Source of the DNA: Haloferula sp. BvORR071
GTDB lineage: Bacteria; Verrucomicrobiota; Verrucomicrobiia; Verrucomicrobiales; Akkermansiaceae
Length of the DNA: 64,000 nt
NCBI RefSeq assembly: GCF_000739615.1
Contig: NZ_BATP01000047.1
Coordinates: forward strand, 114,211 to 178,210
Reading direction: 5' to 3'
The notes beneath the pieces are model-generated. The model was not told where the DNA came from. It worked only from the letters and a program-made list of their open reading frames with translations, and searched no databases. Every line of letters starts with the position of its first letter. The first letter of the stretch is position 1. Both the position numbers and the translations under genes were made by a program. Positions 61,919 to 64,000 of this stretch are shown here, piece after piece.

Positions 61919-62653
61919 ATGCGTCACCGGCGGCTGGTTTCCTTGCGGATGCTGCTACCCCTTCTCGGGGTGGGCGGCTTGCTCGCCGTCGCGCTCCGGC
62001 CACAGCCCGGCAGCGCATCACCGGGACGCGCCTCGGAAGGGAGGGTTCCCGCTTCCGCCTCATCCCGGGTTTCATCCCGCGAGGATTCATCCGCGGCATC
62101 CCATGTGCCGGTGGCTGACCCTGGAACTACTGCAAATCCCGTAAATCGGGGACAAGTAGGAGGGCCCTTGCCAGCGCCCATGCGGGAAGCGAAGTCGGCC
62201 ACCCGGGGTGTGGTGGTCTTGCACGAGTCGCCAGGAGCGCACCCATCGGAAAGCCCGGGTCATTTGGTCAACCGTCACGGACCCTCATCCCAAGCTGGGG
62301 CAGGCGCGCCGGATGAAGTTCCCAATGACCGCAGCGTCGCCTCAGCCGAAGCTACCGCCGCTCCCGAGCCCCCGGCTCCGGAACTTCCCCCCGTCTATCC
62401 CTTGGTCTATCACTTCAGTGACCAGGAGTTGCTGGCCAATTCCCCGCAGGTTCCTGCGGAGGTGATTCAGCGCATTCGCGATGCCTTCGAGAAGGAAGCG
62501 GGAGTCGGCGAACTGGAGGAAACCGATCCCGAGTATCAACGGCGCTGGAAGCTCGCCCAGCCCTCCGCAGAGGAGCGCTTCCGCACCCTTTTCGGCTGGC
62601 AGGCCTGGTCGGAATTCCTGCGCCGCTCCCAGATCGAAGGGCGCGGCGAGTAG
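61919..62653 (+). CDS. Hypothetical protein with N-terminal membrane segment
   Basis: I do not recognise this 244-residue protein. It begins with a basic start and hydrophobic segment (MRHRRLVSLRMLLPLLGVGGLLAVAL), then a low-complexity Ser/Pro/Ala-rich linker of about 130 residues, and a charged helical C-terminus (VIQRIRDAFEKEAGVGELEE, then AEERFRTLFGWQAWSEF). The linker suggests a periplasmic or inner-membrane tether presenting the C-terminal domain. A GntR-type regulator gene follows 63 bases downstream on the same strand. Confidence 0.6.
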   Translation: MRHRRLVSLRMLLPLLGVGGLLAVALRPQPGSASPGRASEGRVPASASSRVSSREDSSAASHVPVADPGTTANPVNRGQVGGPLPAPMREAKSATRGVVVLHESPGAHPSESPGHLVNRHGPSSQAGAGAPDEVPNDRSVASAEATAAPEPPAPELPPVYPLVYHFSDQELLANSPQVPAEVIQRIRDAFEKEAGVGELEETDPEYQRRWKLAQPSAEERFRTLFGWQAWSEFLRRSQIEGRGE

Positions 62654-62716
62654 ACTGGTAGGTTCTCCCCACCAGTGTGGACTTGCTTTGGCGCCTGCCT
62701 CGGCCAGAGTGCCGCT

Positions 62717-63793
62717 ATGTCGGATGCCCCCATGCCCGCGCGCGGCAATCTTGTCGCCGATTGCGTGCGGGTGATGAAGCTGCGCCTCGAGGCCGGCGAA
62801 TGGGGCGCACGTCTGCCTGGTGAGCGCCGCCTCGCTGAGATCCTGCAAGTCGGCCGCGACACGATCCGCCTGGCGCTCCAGCAACTCGAGCGCGAGGGCG
62901 TGCTTGAGCCCGCCGGCACCGGCAGCCGCAGACGCATCACCGGTACGGTTGGCAAGCGTGAGGAAACCGCGGCGCTTCGCATCGGCCTCCTGGTCCACCG
63001 CCAGCTTGAGCAATTGCCCCAGCCCACCCTGTTCGAGATCGATGGGATCCGTCGCGTGCTGGGCGACAAGGGCGGCTCGCTGGAAGTCATCTCGCCCGCC
63101 TGGTATGAGCAGCGCAATCCGGCCAACCGCTTGGAGACCCTGTTAGAGGAAGTGCCCTGCAGCGCGTGGATCCTGCTCCGCTCCTCGGCGGCGGTGCAGG
63201 AGTGGTTCATGCGGCAGCAAGTTCCCTGTCTGCTCCGCGGCTATCCGCACCCGGGTATCGAGCTGCCGCACCTCGATGTCGACTGGCATGCCACCGCCCG
63301 CCATGCCGCAGGCTATCTGTGGCGCATGGGCCACCGGCGCGTCGTGGTGCTTTCTCCCGCGGATCCGCTCAAGGGTGTGGAAGCCGCCGTGCGCGGCGTG
63401 ATGGAGCTCGGCGAGTCCGGCTTCGAAGCCAGCGTGCAAGTCGAGAACGGCACTGCCATTGGCATCGGCCGCGTGCTGGCGCGTGCCTTGCAGACGAAGT
63501 CGCCGCCCAGTGCCATCATTGCCACGCGTCCCCGCCAGGCCGCGACCGCGTTGACCTGGCTCGCCAGCCAAGGCATCCGCGTGCCCCAGCATCTCAGCCT
63601 CATCACCCTCGCCTGGGAACCCTTCCTCGACTACCTCATACCGGAGATCACCGGCTACCGTGCCGATCCCGCCGCCGTCGCGAAACTCGTCATGCGCCGC
63701 CTCGAACGCATCACCGCCGGCGACCGCAACCCCGGCGGCAACTCCTGGATCGAGCCCACCATGGTAAAAGGTGCCTCCGTCGCGAAGATCTAA
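62717..63793 (+). CDS. GntR-type regulator with LacI-like ligand-binding domain
   Basis: The 358-residue product has an N-terminal GntR winged helix (ADCVRVMKLRLEAGEWGARLPGERRLAEILQVGRDTIRLAL, then LEREGVLEPAGTGSRRRI) joined to a LacI/periplasmic-binding-type domain (LRIGLLVHRQLEQL, then YLWRMGHRRVVVLSP and IIATRPRQAATALTWLASQG). This chimeric layout (as in AraR) is used for sugar-responsive repressors. The ATG at 62717 is used; 62732 is possible. Its target is unknown. A palindromic repeat follows about 20 bases after the stop. Confidence 0.85.
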   Translation: MSDAPMPARGNLVADCVRVMKLRLEAGEWGARLPGERRLAEILQVGRDTIRLALQQLEREGVLEPAGTGSRRRITGTVGKREETAALRIGLLVHRQLEQLPQPTLFEIDGIRRVLGDKGGSLEVISPAWYEQRNPANRLETLLEEVPCSAWILLRSSAAVQEWFMRQQVPCLLRGYPHPGIELPHLDVDWHATARHAAGYLWRMGHRRVVVLSPADPLKGVEAAVRGVMELGESGFEASVQVENGTAIGIGRVLARALQTKSPPSAIIATRPRQAATALTWLASQGIRVPQHLSLITLAWEPFLDYLIPEITGYRADPAAVAKLVMRRLERITAGDRNPGGNSWIEPTMVKGASVAKI

Positions 63794-63813
63794 GGCAGTG
63801 ATCCTAACAGGCC

Positions 63814-63873
63814 GTCCCGCTCTTCAGGCGGACGAAGTAAGGGAAGAGCGGTCGTTATCCCCAAGCCCTCGGG
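63814..63873. repeat. Palindromic repeat element, copy 3 (after the GntR-type gene)
   Basis: GTCCCGCTCTTCAGGCGGAC forms the arm hairpin, followed by GAAGTAAGGGAAGAGCGGTC and, further on, AAGCCCTCGGG. Aligned in the opposite orientation, it matches copy 1 beyond the arm (GAAGTACGGGAAGAGCGGTA). The second arm is not evident; it may be truncated or diverged. The remaining 127 bases to the window end hold no recognised gene. Confidence 0.7.
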
Positions 63874-64000
63874 TTGATGCGATACTCAGGTGACGCACGG
63901 CCCCCTGGGACCGCCGTGGCGCCCGCCCGGCTTGGACGGTCAGGCGAACCCGCCACCAAAGCCACGCCTCACGCACGGCTCTTCCCGGGAGCGCGGAGGC

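Overview
The window is GC-rich bacterial chromosome, most likely from Verrucomicrobiota, perhaps near Luteolibacter or Haloferula. That placement is inference from gene content: many secreted LamG-type proteins, PEP-CTERM tails, a large autotransporter-associated beta-strand repeat protein, VanW, MYG1 and YecE-type proteins, and an ExbB protein carrying a DUF2341/LamG ectodomain. No 16S rRNA gene is present. Many long open frames lie antisense to real genes and are composition artefacts.

Layout. 1-6.5 kb: an edge-truncated trypsin-like protease, a GNAT acetyltransferase, the nusA-infB-rbfA cluster (minus strand) and a DUF1080-like lipoprotein. 6.6-10.4 kb: a small secreted protein, a HAD phosphatase, tRNA-Lys, and a dehydrogenase/OPA-transporter operon. 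10.5-18.7 kb: a diheme peroxidase, a PhoD-LamG protein and three LamG exoproteins. 18.7-25.3 kb: XRE-cupin regulator, YecE-like protein, membrane acyltransferase, RhuM protein, and an S51 peptidase/BPL_N pair. 25.3-27.9 kb: a FitAB-like toxin-antitoxin operon, tsf and rpsB. 28-37.7 kb: a predicted propeller-like exported protein, VanW, the beta-strand repeat protein, MYG1 and a hypothetical protein.

The centrepiece is 37.97-57.89 kb: nine co-directional, closely spaced genes. They encode a TpsB transporter, a DUF2341-LamG-ExbB fusion, two ExbD proteins, a TonB-like protein with a lipobox, a porin, a periplasmic coiled-coil protein, a parvulin and a 3745-residue TpsA/filamentous-haemagglutinin exoprotein. 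This pairs a complete two-partner secretion system with a complete proton-motive-force transducer in one apparent operon. Classical TpsB/TpsA export is not known to need TonB energy, so the arrangement suggests energised secretion or a surface assembly coupled to polymer sensing and uptake.

The sequence from 57.9 kb to the end holds two paralogous secreted proteins (one with a PEP-CTERM tail, one without), a PstS-like secreted protein, a hypothetical protein and a GntR/LacI-type regulator. Two cross-cutting non-coding signals stand out. The first is a palindrome, GTGACG-N4-CGTCAC, upstream of both the secretion operon and the first of the paralogous secreted proteins. The second is a family of palindromic elements at the 3' ends of three genes, one of which has become coding sequence and creates an ATGA overlap with the next gene.
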